A program made the translations under genes and the position numbers. DNA of 64,000 nucleotides from JAPPFW01 sp965200835 (GTDB lineage: Bacteria; Actinomycetota; Acidimicrobiia; Spongiisociales; Spongiisociaceae), in contig OZ241390.1 in assembly GCA_965200835.1 (NCBI GenBank), forward strand, positions 1,674,001-1,738,000, written 5' to 3'. The notes beneath the pieces were generated by a model. It worked only from the letters and a program-made list of their open reading frames with translations. It did no database searches and was not told the origin of the DNA. Of the stretch, positions 53,600-62,309 are shown piece by piece. Each line of letters starts with the position of its first letter. The stretch's first letter is position 1.

Positions 53600-53787
53600 G
53601 ATGAGGCTTCTTTCGTCGGTCTTTCGTAGTCGGCATGGGGGAGTGCCTAGTCAGTAACCAGCGTCCACCATGAGCTCTTCACCGGGCCGGTAGGTCACAT
53701 GATGGCGGCTGGGGACCCGCAATTGCTGGCGATCCAGGCCTATGCCGGATGATCGGAGGGACTTGGTGGAGGGCAGGTTGCCCGGCC

Positions 53788-55332
53788 TCAGTAGTGGGTA
53801 TGGACGCCCCCTTCGCTGACTCTGCGAGCCACGAAGTCTTCCAGTTCTTCACGGACGGCGGGGTCCATGGGCGGAGGTTCGTACGCCTCCAGAAACTCTC
53901 CAGCCAGGCTCCTGGTTCGCTCTGCAGGATCGGGGCTCCCCGCCTGCTCCCAGCTCTCGAAGTTACGCCAGTCGGACAGCAACGGAGTGTGGAAAGCGTC
54001 TCGGTAGCGGGCTTGGGTGTGGGCCGTCCCGAAGAAGTGACCGCCCGGGCCGACCTCGTTGATGGCCTCCACCGCCAGCGTGTCGGTATCCACGATCGGC
54101 GGGTCCAAGGCGGCCGAGATCATCTGGAGCAGCTCAGCATCCAGAACCATCTTCTCGAACGACGCACGCAGCCCGCCTTCCAGCCATCCGGCCGCATGCA
54201 TCACTAGGTTGGCGCCACCCATGATCGCCCCCCACAGAGAGAACATGCTCTCGTAGGTGGCTTGGAGATCGACCGCATTGGAGGCGTTGGCGTTGGAAGA
54301 ACGGTAGGGAAGCCCATATCGGCGGGCTAGTTGGCCTCCGATCAGGGTGGCCTGCCAATACTCGGGGGTTCCGAAGGCCGGCGAGCCCGACCTCATGTCC
54401 ACGTTGGAGGTGAACCCGCCATATACGACGGGCGACCCACGCCGCACGGCCTGGGTCAGGACGATACCGGCCAGCGCTTCGGCGTTCTGCTGGACCAGAG
54501 CTCGGGCCACCGTGACCGGTGCCATGGCTCCCGCCAGGGTGAAGGGGGTGATGCCCACCGGCTGGTTGCGGGCCGACATTTCCAGGATTCCTTCGATCAT
54601 GGGCGCGTCGAGCCGCAGCGGTGACGAGGTGTTGATGATCGTGTAGAGCGACGGCTGGGTGTCGAGGTCATCAGGGCCGATACGCCGAGCGATGCGAGCC
54701 ATCTCGATCGTGTCGAGGGTCCGTTGCCGCCCGAGACTGTAGGTATGGATGGCCTTGTCGCTGAGGGTGAGCAGGTCGAGCGTGGCATGCAGATGGCGAG
54801 TGGATGGATGCAGGTCGGCCGGTTCCACCGGATATCCGCCGTGCAGGTGGACGCAATTGAGATGCTGGCTTAGGCGGACGAGTCGCCGGAAGTCCTTCCG
54901 GTTGCCGCTACGCCTCCCCTGGCCCAGGCCGGAGACGTTGGGGGGACTAGCGACGGCCGCGAACGACACCCACCTTTCGCCCATATGGATGTCGTGGGCG
55001 GGGTTGCGGGCATGCAAAGTGAACTGGCTGGGAGCATGGCCCACCAGCTCAAGCACCATCTCGGGATCGAACCTAACCCGCTCAGAGTTGGGATCCACCT
55101 CCGCTCCCTCCCTGCGGAGCACCGCCCTGGCCTCGGGGTGCAACATATCCATTCCGATGTCACGCAGCACTTCCAGGGAGGCTTCGTGGATGGCTTCGAG
55201 CTGGTCGTCCGAGATGGCCGGTACCGGTTGCCAGGGGAGTTGCGGCTGTCGGAAGGGCCGCTGGGGGTTCGCCGGTCCATGGTCTGCCAGACGGGCCCGG
55301 CGCCCGCGCCGCCGCCGGTGCGGGGTGGTCAC
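53788..55332 (-). CDS. MttB-superfamily (trimethylamine/glycine betaine) methyltransferase
   Basis: About 514 residues with MttB hallmarks: 'RFDPEMVLELVGHAPSQFTL', 'HARNPAHDIHMGE', 'PFTLAGAMAPVTVARALVQQ', 'GSPAFGTPEYWQATLIGGQL', 'EVGPGGHFFGTAHTQARYRD'. MttB uses pyrrolysine; no in-frame TAG occurs, so this belongs to the non-Pyl branch, which includes glycine-betaine demethylases acting with a corrinoid protein. No corrinoid protein gene is adjacent. GTG 55332 is tentative; an upstream TTG (55458) would add unrelated residues. Confidence 0.82.
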   Translation of the reverse strand: MTTPHRRRRGRRARLADHGPANPQRPFRQPQLPWQPVPAISDDQLEAIHEASLEVLRDIGMDMLHPEARAVLRREGAEVDPNSERVRFDPEMVLELVGHAPSQFTLHARNPAHDIHMGERWVSFAAVASPPNVSGLGQGRRSGNRKDFRRLVRLSQHLNCVHLHGGYPVEPADLHPSTRHLHATLDLLTLSDKAIHTYSLGRQRTLDTIEMARIARRIGPDDLDTQPSLYTIINTSSPLRLDAPMIEGILEMSARNQPVGITPFTLAGAMAPVTVARALVQQNAEALAGIVLTQAVRRGSPVVYGGFTSNVDMRSGSPAFGTPEYWQATLIGGQLARRYGLPYRSSNANASNAVDLQATYESMFSLWGAIMGGANLVMHAAGWLEGGLRASFEKMVLDAELLQMISAALDPPIVDTDTLAVEAINEVGPGGHFFGTAHTQARYRDAFHTPLLSDWRNFESWEQAGSPDPAERTRSLAGEFLEAYEPPPMDPAVREELEDFVARRVSEGGVHTHY

Positions 55333-55727
55333 TATGGGGAGCTGGATCCCACCATGGGTACGGGAAGCCCATGATCGGTAGCTACCCGTTTTGCCACCTC
55401 GGGAGCGAGGTTGTTCGGGAGCATCCGGAAGGCGGCTTCCTGCGGCCAGCCGAGGCAAGTCAACGATATAACGGTCGGAGCGCCGACACCCCCGGTTGGA
55501 TCTCCTGAGGGGTACTTACGGTTGGCGGACATGGCCGAACTCCCGCGGGCCGATGAGGGGAGGCTAGCAGGGGTGGTACATCGGTCTATGAGTGTCGATC
55601 GGCCCCGTTCGATCCTGTCCATAGGCAGAGGGTTAGTCTGTAGCGGAGCTTGTTGCATGGCGACCCGGCCGGGTGCCCGATGCCGAGCCATTACGACCGG
55701 TAATCGAGATCAGCTGTGGGGACGGTT
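55333..55727. other. Divergent intergenic region between mttB-like and ridA genes
   Basis: Nearly 400 bases without a supported gene. CATGGG (55353-55358) and CCCATG (55368-55373) form a small hairpin 20 bases ahead of the methyltransferase start. The remaining sequence should contain both promoters; I see no clear operator. Confidence 0.35.
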
Positions 55728-56111
55728 ATGGAAATGAGAAAAGAGATCCGCACGTCGGGCGCCGCCGCGCCGGCCGGGCCGTATTCGCAGGGTATCCGGG
55801 TTGGCAACCTGGTTTTCACGGCCGGGATGGGCCCGCTCGACCCGGAGACCGGCAAGATTGCCGGTGACACCATCGAGGAGCAGACCGAGCTGACGCTCGA
55901 CAACCTCAGCGCGGTACTGGAGGAGGCCGGTACCAGCCTCGAGCACGCGGTCAAGGCAACGGTGCATCTGGCCGACCTAGGGGACTTTGCGGCCTTCAAC
56001 CGGGTCTACCAACAGCGCTTCGGAGATCCGAAGCCCGTCCGCACCACGGTCGGTAGCGAGCTGATGGGAATCATGGTGGAGATCGACCTAGTGGCGGTCG
56101 TTCCTGACTGA
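55728..56111 (+). CDS. RidA-family imine/enamine deaminase
   Basis: 127 residues matching RidA/YjgF: 'GPYSQGIRVGNLVFTAGMGP', 'TELTLDNLSAVLEEAGTSLE', the Arg in 'KPVRTTVGSELMGIMVEIDL'. RidA hydrolyses reactive imines, such as those formed by PLP enzymes or amine oxidases, fitting the amine-catabolic genes nearby. ATG 55728 with GGGGAC upstream; GTG 55716 is an alternative start. Confidence 0.88.
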   Translation: MEMRKEIRTSGAAAPAGPYSQGIRVGNLVFTAGMGPLDPETGKIAGDTIEEQTELTLDNLSAVLEEAGTSLEHAVKATVHLADLGDFAAFNRVYQQRFGDPKPVRTTVGSELMGIMVEIDLVAVVPD

Positions 56112-56159
56112 TTCGGTGACCCCCATTGAGGCCGGTTTACCGCCGTCCGATGGAGGGGA

Positions 56160-56802
56160 TCAGACGAAGTTGGGCGGCAGGAGGAGGGTCTGGAAGGCTT
56201 CGGCTGCCAGGCCGATATGGGCCGGACCGTCCACCATGGTGATTGCGGCATGTCCGGGTAGGAGGGCGTCGAACTCCAGGCGGGCCAGCCGATCCTTCCA
56301 CCAGATACACCTGGTGCCCTGCGCAGTGACCGGGGGCCGGGATGGGGGTGACCAGCTTGCTACCGACCGTCACCGACCTGGCGGCTGTTATGCCGGCCAG
56401 GTCCTCCACGGCTCGGAAACGGTAGTGGTCGGGATAGAAACCACCGGCTTGGGCCAGAGCGAAACCGGTCCGGTCGGTATCCCCCTCCTGGATAGCCGCA
56501 ATCGTTTCGGCACTGGCGATCACCCGGGCACCGGTGCGGTCCAGCAGCGATCCCGTACCCCCGCAATGGTCGATGTGGTAGTGGGTTATGGCCAGGTGGC
56601 TGATGTGTCCGGGGTCCAGCCCGTGCCCGCGCAGGTTGGTGAAGATGGCGTCGAGCCCTCCCCGGTCGTCCATGCCGCAGTCGACCAGGAGGATCGCTTC
56701 GCCGGCATCGACCGCATAGACATGAGAGTCACTGGAAGTGGAGAGCCCGAACCCGTTGAACGCGCCCCCGCCTACCAGGAACAGATCATCGGCTAGCTGC
56801 AT
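56160..56802 (-). CDS. Metallo-beta-lactamase-fold hydrolase with probable frameshift
   Basis: About 214 residues in two frames. The first ~150 codons have 'LAITHYHIDHCGG' (HxHxDH) and 'PIPAPGHCAGHQVYL'. After that the called frame turns to low-complexity Pro/Arg sequence, whereas the +1 frame continues naturally as 'IWWKDRLARLEFDALLPGHA' then 'AITMVDG' and stops at 56160-56162. A one-base shift near 56300-56315 therefore separates the last metal-site region from the rest. Either a sequencing error or an inactivating mutation. Glyoxalase II-like or other MBL activity cannot be told apart. Confidence 0.65.
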
Positions 56803-56835
56803 GCCCGCCCTCCTCTAATCACATCGGGTTCCAAC

Positions 56836-57582
56836 TCAGTCGAGCCGCGCGTAAGCGTGGAAGCCACCGTCCACGACGAGGGTGGCGCCCGTCATGTAAG
56901 AGGCGTCGTCCGACAGCAGAAAGCTCACCACTCCAGCTATCTCCTCCACCCCACCGGGGCGTCCTAGCGGCACGTTGGCGGTTATCCCGGCGGCTGCGGC
57001 CGGCTCCCCGAACATCGGGCCAGTGATCTCGGTGGCGATCGGGCCGGGGGCGATGGCATTGACCAGGATCCCGTACGGAGCGAGATCCACCGCCGCCGCT
57101 CGGGTGAGGGCGGCAATGCCTCCTTTCGAGGCCACGTAGGACGGGGTGCCCCGCTCCGCCATCAGGGAGTTCACCGAGGCCAGGTTGACGATCCTCCCGG
57201 CTCTTCCCGACTCGATCATGGATCGGGCCACCCGCCGGAGGGCCAGGAACGGGGCCGTTAGGTTCACAGCCATGGTCCGGTTCCAGATCTCGGTGGGGGT
57301 TTCGGTCAAGGAGTGGCCCAACGAGACGGCCGCGTTGTTGACCAGGCCATAGAACGGACCGAAGGTCTCCTCACCTCGGGTCACCGCCTCATCGAGCGCC
57401 CGCTCGTTGGACACGTCGACTTCCAGAGCCAGCAACGATCGGGCCAGCGCCGGGTCGGGGTCCGGCCAGGTTATGTCTAGCCCGACCACCGGCCTCCCAT
57501 CCGCGATCAGACGAGCCACGATCCCTCGCCCGATTCCCAGGCCGGCGCCCGTTACCAGGACCGGACGGCTGGCGGGTTTCAC
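56836..57582 (-). CDS. Short-chain dehydrogenase/reductase
   Basis: 248 residues. 'VTGAGLGIGRGIVARLIADG' (TGxxxGIG), 'LVNNAAVSLG' (NNA), Ser in 'IVNLASVNSLMAE', catalytic 'YVASKGGIAALTRAAAV' (YxxxK), 'PGPIATEI'. The acidic 'GLDITWPD' suggests NAD rather than NADP. A sugar or polyol substrate is plausible from the ABC operon. ATG overlaps the upstream PLP-enzyme stop (ATGA). Confidence 0.88.
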   Translation of the reverse strand: MKPASRPVLVTGAGLGIGRGIVARLIADGRPVVGLDITWPDPDPALARSLLALEVDVSNERALDEAVTRGEETFGPFYGLVNNAAVSLGHSLTETPTEIWNRTMAVNLTAPFLALRRVARSMIESGRAGRIVNLASVNSLMAERGTPSYVASKGGIAALTRAAAVDLAPYGILVNAIAPGPIATEITGPMFGEPAAAAGITANVPLGRPGGVEEIAGVVSFLLSDDASYMTGATLVVDGGFHAYARLD

Positions 57583-58826
57583 GCCGGGAGGTGCGGATCC
57601 GTCCGGGCCCGGATCAGATCCAGCAGTTCACCGGGTTGCACCGATCGGGGCGCACCCTCCGGACCCTCCGGGAAGACCGACATCTCCCGATAACCGGATC
57701 CGCTGGCGATCAGGACCACGTCACCCTCAACCCGTTCACTCTGTAGCCAGCGCCGCATCCCGGTCATAGCCGCTCCGCCCGACGGCTCCACCAGCACTCC
57801 GCTCCTGGAGGCGAGCCAGCCGGCGCCCTCCAGGGCCTCCTCATCGGTGGTGCTCACCACCGCTCCTCCCGACGCCCGCACTGCCCTCAGCGCACGTATC
57901 CCATCCGGCGGTCGGGAGTGGGCCAGCCTCACCAGCAGACCGGCTGATCTTCCCCCCGGTTCGATGACCGGCAGGGTTTCCTGTCGATCCACTCCCCGCT
58001 GGAAGGCCACTTCCAGCGAGTTCCACAGGCGCGGAACTGCCGCGATCATCCTCGGCGAATGGCTGCTCATCCCGCGGCGGCGTAGCTCCTCGAAGCCCAG
58101 ATGGATTCCCTGGGTGGTGCCTCCTCCTCCAGCGCTCAACACCACCGCCTCTGGTGCTCTGCCCAGCGCTTCGAAGATCTCGAAGGCGATCGTCTTGGTG
58201 GCTTCCGCCTGGTGGGCATTGAAGGTGAGTCCGGTGGTGGCGTGGTACAGCCCCAGCCGGCGAGCAAACTCCTCCACGGAGTCGATCAAATCGTCGATCG
58301 GCATGTCGACCGGGATGACGCCCGAGCCGTACAGCTCGAGTGGTCGGGTTCGATGAGCAGGCTGACGGCCGCTCATCATCACCAGGCTCCGCATTCCGAG
58401 CCGGGCCGCCACCGCGGCCTGGGACAGTCCGGTGCTCCCAGCCGAGACGATCAGGGAGGTGGTGAAGCCGCTCAGGCGGGCATGGTGGAGGGCGAGGGCC
58501 AGCTGGCGGTCCTTGTGTGAGCCGGTCTGGTTCTGGGTCTCGTCCTTCACCCACAGGCGGGCCGGAAGCCGTCCGCTCCGGACCCTGATCAGGGGCGTTC
58601 CGCCGACCTCGAGCTCGCCCTCTCCCTCGCCCAGCACCGGCAGCACACTCCGGTACCGCAGCAGGCCACGGGTCTCCCGATCGATCAAGGAGGACGATTC
58701 GGGGTATTCGAACCGGACGGTCACCCCACAGTCCGGACACAGGCGCACCGTGGAATCGACCTGCTGCCCGCACCGGCGGCACAGGGTCTGGAAGGAAGGA
58801 GCGGATCCGGCGGTGGTGTCACTCAT
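57579..58826 (-). CDS. Threonine synthase-like PLP enzyme with zinc ribbon
   Basis: 415 residues of fold-type II PLP enzyme: the PLP lysine in 'NQTGSHKDRQLALALHHARL', phosphate loop 'VVLSAGGGGTTQGIHLGFEE', 'GVLVEPSGGAAM' and C-terminal 'VVLIASGSGYREM'. The N-terminus carries a C4 zinc ribbon ('CRRCGQQVDSTVRLCPDCG'), as in some threonine synthases. True threonine synthesis is unlikely here: the gene is coupled by ATGA overlaps to a permease and an SDR, so a catabolic lyase or ammonia-lyase role is also possible. ATG 58826 is chosen for the overlap. Confidence 0.82.
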   Translation of the reverse strand: MSDTTAGSAPSFQTLCRRCGQQVDSTVRLCPDCGVTVRFEYPESSSLIDRETRGLLRYRSVLPVLGEGEGELEVGGTPLIRVRSGRLPARLWVKDETQNQTGSHKDRQLALALHHARLSGFTTSLIVSAGSTGLSQAAVAARLGMRSLVMMSGRQPAHRTRPLELYGSGVIPVDMPIDDLIDSVEEFARRLGLYHATTGLTFNAHQAEATKTIAFEIFEALGRAPEAVVLSAGGGGTTQGIHLGFEELRRRGMSSHSPRMIAAVPRLWNSLEVAFQRGVDRQETLPVIEPGGRSAGLLVRLAHSRPPDGIRALRAVRASGGAVVSTTDEEALEGAGWLASRSGVLVEPSGGAAMTGMRRWLQSERVEGDVVLIASGSGYREMSVFPEGPEGAPRSVQPGELLDLIRARTDPHLPA

Positions 58827-59677
58827 CCCTTCACTCCTCCCACTGACAGCCCGGCCACTAGGCGCCGCTGGGCGAACAGGGCGAACACTGCGGCCGGAAT
58901 CATGATCATCAATGCCATAGCAGCCATCGGTCCCCACAGCACTCCCTTGTCGGTTATGAAGGAAGCCACCGTGATCGACAGTACCTTGGCGTCCGACCGG
59001 GTGGTGCTGGTGGCCACTAGGAACTCGTTCCACGACAGGATGGCGGTCAGGATGGCCACCGAAGCGATGCCCGGCGCGGCCAGTGGCATGTGGACCCGGG
59101 TGAGACGCTGCCAGAGGCTGGCCCCGTCCACCACGGCCGCCTCGTCGAACTCGGGCGGGAGCTGGCGGAAAACGGTGTAGAGCAGCCAGGTGGCGAACGG
59201 GACCGTGATGCCGATGTGCCCGAGGATGATCGCCAGGGTGGTGTCGAGCTTGTCGAACAGCCGGACGCTCAGGAACCAGGGAATCAGGGTGGCCACCCTC
59301 GGATAGAACCTGATCAGCAGCAGCAGCCCGATGACGGTGGCGACCACTCGGGGCCGGATCCGTAGGTGGCTCAGCCCGAAACCGGCCAGGACGCCGATCA
59401 CCACCGAGAGCACCGTGACCGAGCCAGCCACCTCCAGGCTGTTCAGGGCGGCCGAGAATGCATCGAAGTCCCCGATCGCCACCCGGAAGTTGTCGAGGGT
59501 CATCGACTGGGGGATAAGGCGAGGGGGGATGTCTAGGAAGTCGTGTGCCGGGCGGAGGCTGGTTATCGCTAGGAACAGCAGCGGTCCCACGCTCCAGGCC
59601 AGGGCCAGCAGGATGACCAAGCCCCGGACCGGCCCGCGCCAGCCCCGACCTAGGCGTCGGCTTATGAACTTCATCAT
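58823..59677 (-). CDS. Carbohydrate-type ABC transporter permease (MalG family)
   Basis: 284 residues with six helices and the EAA loop 'FDEAAVVDGASLWQRLTRVH', typical of MalG/UgpE. N-terminus 'RGLVILLALAWSVGPLLFLA'. Overlaps both neighbours by ATGA. With the next permease and the lipoprotein at 60704-62038 it forms the membrane part of an importer; no ATPase gene is present in this operon, so a shared ATPase may serve it. Confidence 0.88.
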   Translation of the reverse strand: MMKFISRRLGRGWRGPVRGLVILLALAWSVGPLLFLAITSLRPAHDFLDIPPRLIPQSMTLDNFRVAIGDFDAFSAALNSLEVAGSVTVLSVVIGVLAGFGLSHLRIRPRVVATVIGLLLLIRFYPRVATLIPWFLSVRLFDKLDTTLAIILGHIGITVPFATWLLYTVFRQLPPEFDEAAVVDGASLWQRLTRVHMPLAAPGIASVAILTAILSWNEFLVATSTTRSDAKVLSITVASFITDKGVLWGPMAAMALMIMIPAAVFALFAQRRLVAGLSVGGVKG

Positions 59678-60594
59678 GAGGTCGCCCGGCTCTGGGCCCG
59701 AACCAGTGCGATGGAAACCACCAAGGCCACCAGCATGAACAGCCAGGAGGCGGCCGAAGCTCGACCCAGATCGAAGGACTTCAGGCCCAGGTCATAGATG
59801 TAGTACGGCAGGGTGAAAGTGGAGTAGCCAGGCCCGCCCCGGGTCAGCGAGATGATCACATCGAGGCTGATGAGCGACTCCAGCGTCCTGAACAGGGTGA
59901 TGATCAGCAGCACCGGCATCATGATGGGAATCTCCACCCGCCTGATCCGCTGCCAGGCGCTCGCTCCGTCGACCGCGGCGGAGTCCCTGATGTCCTGGGG
60001 GACAGCCGTCAGCGCCGCCGCGGCCAGCAGCAGCACGAACGGGGTCCACTCCCATATCTCGACGATGATCACCGCCGCCAGTGCCCACCACGGGTCTCCC
60101 AGCCAGATGGGACCATCCAGCCCCAGGGATCCCAGGATGAAGGCGTTCACCGGACCCGCCCGGGTGTTGAACATCAGCCTCCAGAGGACGCCCACCGACA
60201 CCGGCGCAAGCACCATCGGAAGGACCAGACCGGTCCGTATCCAGCGAGCCCTGCGCAGGGGGAACACCAGGTAGGCCAGCCCTACCCCGAGAGCCAATTG
60301 AACCGGTACCGACACCGAAGTGATGATCAGGCTGTTGCGGACCGCTCGGCGGAAGATGGGATCGGCCAGGACCGCCCGGTAGTTCTCAGCGCCCACCCAG
60401 CCTTCCGCTACCTGGGAGGTGCGGAGCACCCAATCCTGGCCCGACAGCAGACCGGTCCACCCGATCAGCACCAGCTGGGTGATCACCACCAGAGCGGCCG
60501 GAACGAAGAACAGCCACAGCTGTGCGCTGTCCCTGATCAGATGCGCCCGTTTCCCAGTCAGCACTCCAGAGTCGGTGGCGGTGCGACCACTCAT
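59674..60594 (-). CDS. Carbohydrate-type ABC transporter permease (MalF family)
   Basis: 306 residues, six helices, EAA loop 'IRDSAAVDGASAWQRIRRVE', and the MalF-type 'NYRAVLADPIFRRAVRNSLI'. ATG start; separated from the binding-protein gene by 109 bases that contain a strong hairpin. Confidence 0.88.
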   Translation of the reverse strand: MSGRTATDSGVLTGKRAHLIRDSAQLWLFFVPAALVVITQLVLIGWTGLLSGQDWVLRTSQVAEGWVGAENYRAVLADPIFRRAVRNSLIITSVSVPVQLALGVGLAYLVFPLRRARWIRTGLVLPMVLAPVSVGVLWRLMFNTRAGPVNAFILGSLGLDGPIWLGDPWWALAAVIIVEIWEWTPFVLLLAAAALTAVPQDIRDSAAVDGASAWQRIRRVEIPIMMPVLLIITLFRTLESLISLDVIISLTRGGPGYSTFTLPYYIYDLGLKSFDLGRASAASWLFMLVALVVSIALVRAQSRATS

Positions 60595-60636
60595 CTCATC
60601 CCCACCGGTCGCCGACTCCTACTCTCGCTGCTGTGC

Positions 60637-60674
60637 GGGGTCCGGCCGCCGGGGAAGTTGGGCGGCCGGACCCC
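60637..60674 (-). terminator. Intra-operon hairpin after the binding-protein gene
   Basis: GGGGTCCGGCCGCC (60637-60650) pairs perfectly over 14 bp with GGCGGCCGGACCCC (60661-60674), ten-base loop, no U-tract. It lies between the binding-protein stop and the permease start, where it would protect or terminate part of the transcripts and give more binding protein than permease. Confidence 0.65.
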
Positions 60675-60703
60675 AGTTCTGGAAGGTCATCGGGGGTGGT
60701 CGG

Positions 60704-62038
60704 TTAGCCGCCTTCGACCATTCCCAGTGCGGCAGCATCAGCGACCGCCGCGGGAGGCGGGTCGATGGGTGCCCACAGCTGTTCCCACTCGGCCACCACG
60801 TCGGCGGGCGAAAGGTTGCCGATGAGCATCTCACCCACCGCTCGGAAGGCGATGGTGAAGGCGTCGAAGTTCCACGGAAGGTTCTGCGCCTTGGCCAGGT
60901 TCTCCGCCTGGGTTGGGAAGTCGTGGCCGTGCTCCATCAGCAACTCCTCGTCGGTATAGGTGCTGAGGAAGGGTGAACCTATGCCGTACTCGACCATGTT
61001 GGCGGTCGAATACTCCGGGTTGATGTAGGCCTTGATCCACTCGTAGGTGGCCTCGGGATCGTCGGAGCTAGCCGCTATGGAGGCGTTCCAAAGGCTGAGC
61101 CAGGGGAAGCCCGGTCCCGGCAGGGAGCCGAGCGCCCACTTGCCGCCCACCTCGGGCGACTCGTTGGCGGCCGACCGGTTGAAGCTCGGCCAGCCGATCA
61201 ATACCGCTGCCTTACCATCGTTGAACACGGCATTCGCCTCGTCGATGCTGAGGGACAGGGCGTCGGCCGGTGCATATTCCACCGACTTCTGCAGGACCTC
61301 CAGAGCGGCTATCGCCTTGGCGTCATCCACCCCGAAGCGGCCGGCGGAGTCGATCAGGAATCCGTCGTAAGCAGCTACCCAGATGGCCGGGGTCTGTTCG
61401 GTAGCCCCGTAGGCGAATACCAGCGGGCTGACATCGTCCGGGAGGGTGGGTGCGACCGCATCGAGAGCGGCGTAGAACTCGTCCCAGGTGTGCCAGTGGG
61501 CGCTGACTCCGGCCGCTTCGAACAGGTCCGTCCGATAGAAAAGGCCGTAGGCGTCCACCGCGTAGGGGATTCCTACCAGCTGCCCGTCTTCGTTGTAGCC
61601 GGCGCGGCCGGGTTCCAGCAGCTCGGATATGAAGCCTGGGAAGTCCTCTTCGAGCGGGTAGTCACCGATCGGCAGCAGATGGCCCATCTGATCGGCGATC
61701 CAGCTGGTGGCGGAAATCAGGTCGAACTGCCCGGTTCCGGTGGCTAGGTCCGTGATATAGGTCTGGGTCAGCACCTCGAACGGCTGGGCCACGATCTCCA
61801 CCGCTACGCCGGTGTCTGCCTCGAAGGTCGGCTCGAGAGCCCTGGCCGCCGAGTCGTAAGTGCCCGACTGCATGTAGCTCACGGTGATCTCACGGTCCCC
61901 GGCCGGTGCCATGGTGGTCTCCGGCGCCATGGTCGTGGCCGCCATGGTCGTCTCGGCGGGCTCGTCATCGCCGCCGCACGCGGTCGCGAATAGGGCCAGC
62001 ACCATCAGGCTGGCCAGTATCCTCAGGACTCTACGCAT
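60704..62038 (-). CDS. ABC transporter extracellular solute-binding lipoprotein (family 1)
   Basis: 444 residues. Signal peptide and lipobox ('MVLALFATACGGD'), a Thr/Met/Ala-rich linker ('TTMAATTMAPETTMAP'), then an SBP_bac_1 domain ('DREITVSYMQSGTYDSAARA', 'VGIPYAVDAYGLFYRTDLFE', 'FNDGKAAVLIGWPSFNRSA'). Binds sugars, polyols or oligosaccharides. First gene of the importer operon running to 56836. Confidence 0.88.
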   Translation of the reverse strand: MRRVLRILASLMVLALFATACGGDDEPAETTMAATTMAPETTMAPAGDREITVSYMQSGTYDSAARALEPTFEADTGVAVEIVAQPFEVLTQTYITDLATGTGQFDLISATSWIADQMGHLLPIGDYPLEEDFPGFISELLEPGRAGYNEDGQLVGIPYAVDAYGLFYRTDLFEAAGVSAHWHTWDEFYAALDAVAPTLPDDVSPLVFAYGATEQTPAIWVAAYDGFLIDSAGRFGVDDAKAIAALEVLQKSVEYAPADALSLSIDEANAVFNDGKAAVLIGWPSFNRSAANESPEVGGKWALGSLPGPGFPWLSLWNASIAASSDDPEATYEWIKAYINPEYSTANMVEYGIGSPFLSTYTDEELLMEHGHDFPTQAENLAKAQNLPWNFDAFTIAFRAVGEMLIGNLSPADVVAEWEQLWAPIDPPPAAVADAAALGMVEGG

Positions 62039-62309
62039 AGGTATCCTCCCTAATCAGGTCGATCGGCGTGGCCGGATCGGCCAGCTAGTACCTCGCAACC
62101 ATCGAAAGGAGGCTAACACTCGAAGATACGGCCTGGCAGAGGAAGTATGAGGCTGTGCCCGCCCGGCTAGCGGGAGGAGAGTCGCCCCCGAGAAGTTGGT
62201 TCCACCTCTGGCATCGCCCTGCGGTATCGAGGCCTAACCCGAGCACCCTTCCCAAGGTGGTGAGGGCCTTTTCGGAACCACTGAAGACCGGATGCGGCTG
62301 TCCAAGTGA

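Noticed and set aside
53788..55332. MttB-type pyrrolysine protein
   Set aside because: No in-frame TAG is present; the sequence belongs to the non-Pyl branch of the superfamily.
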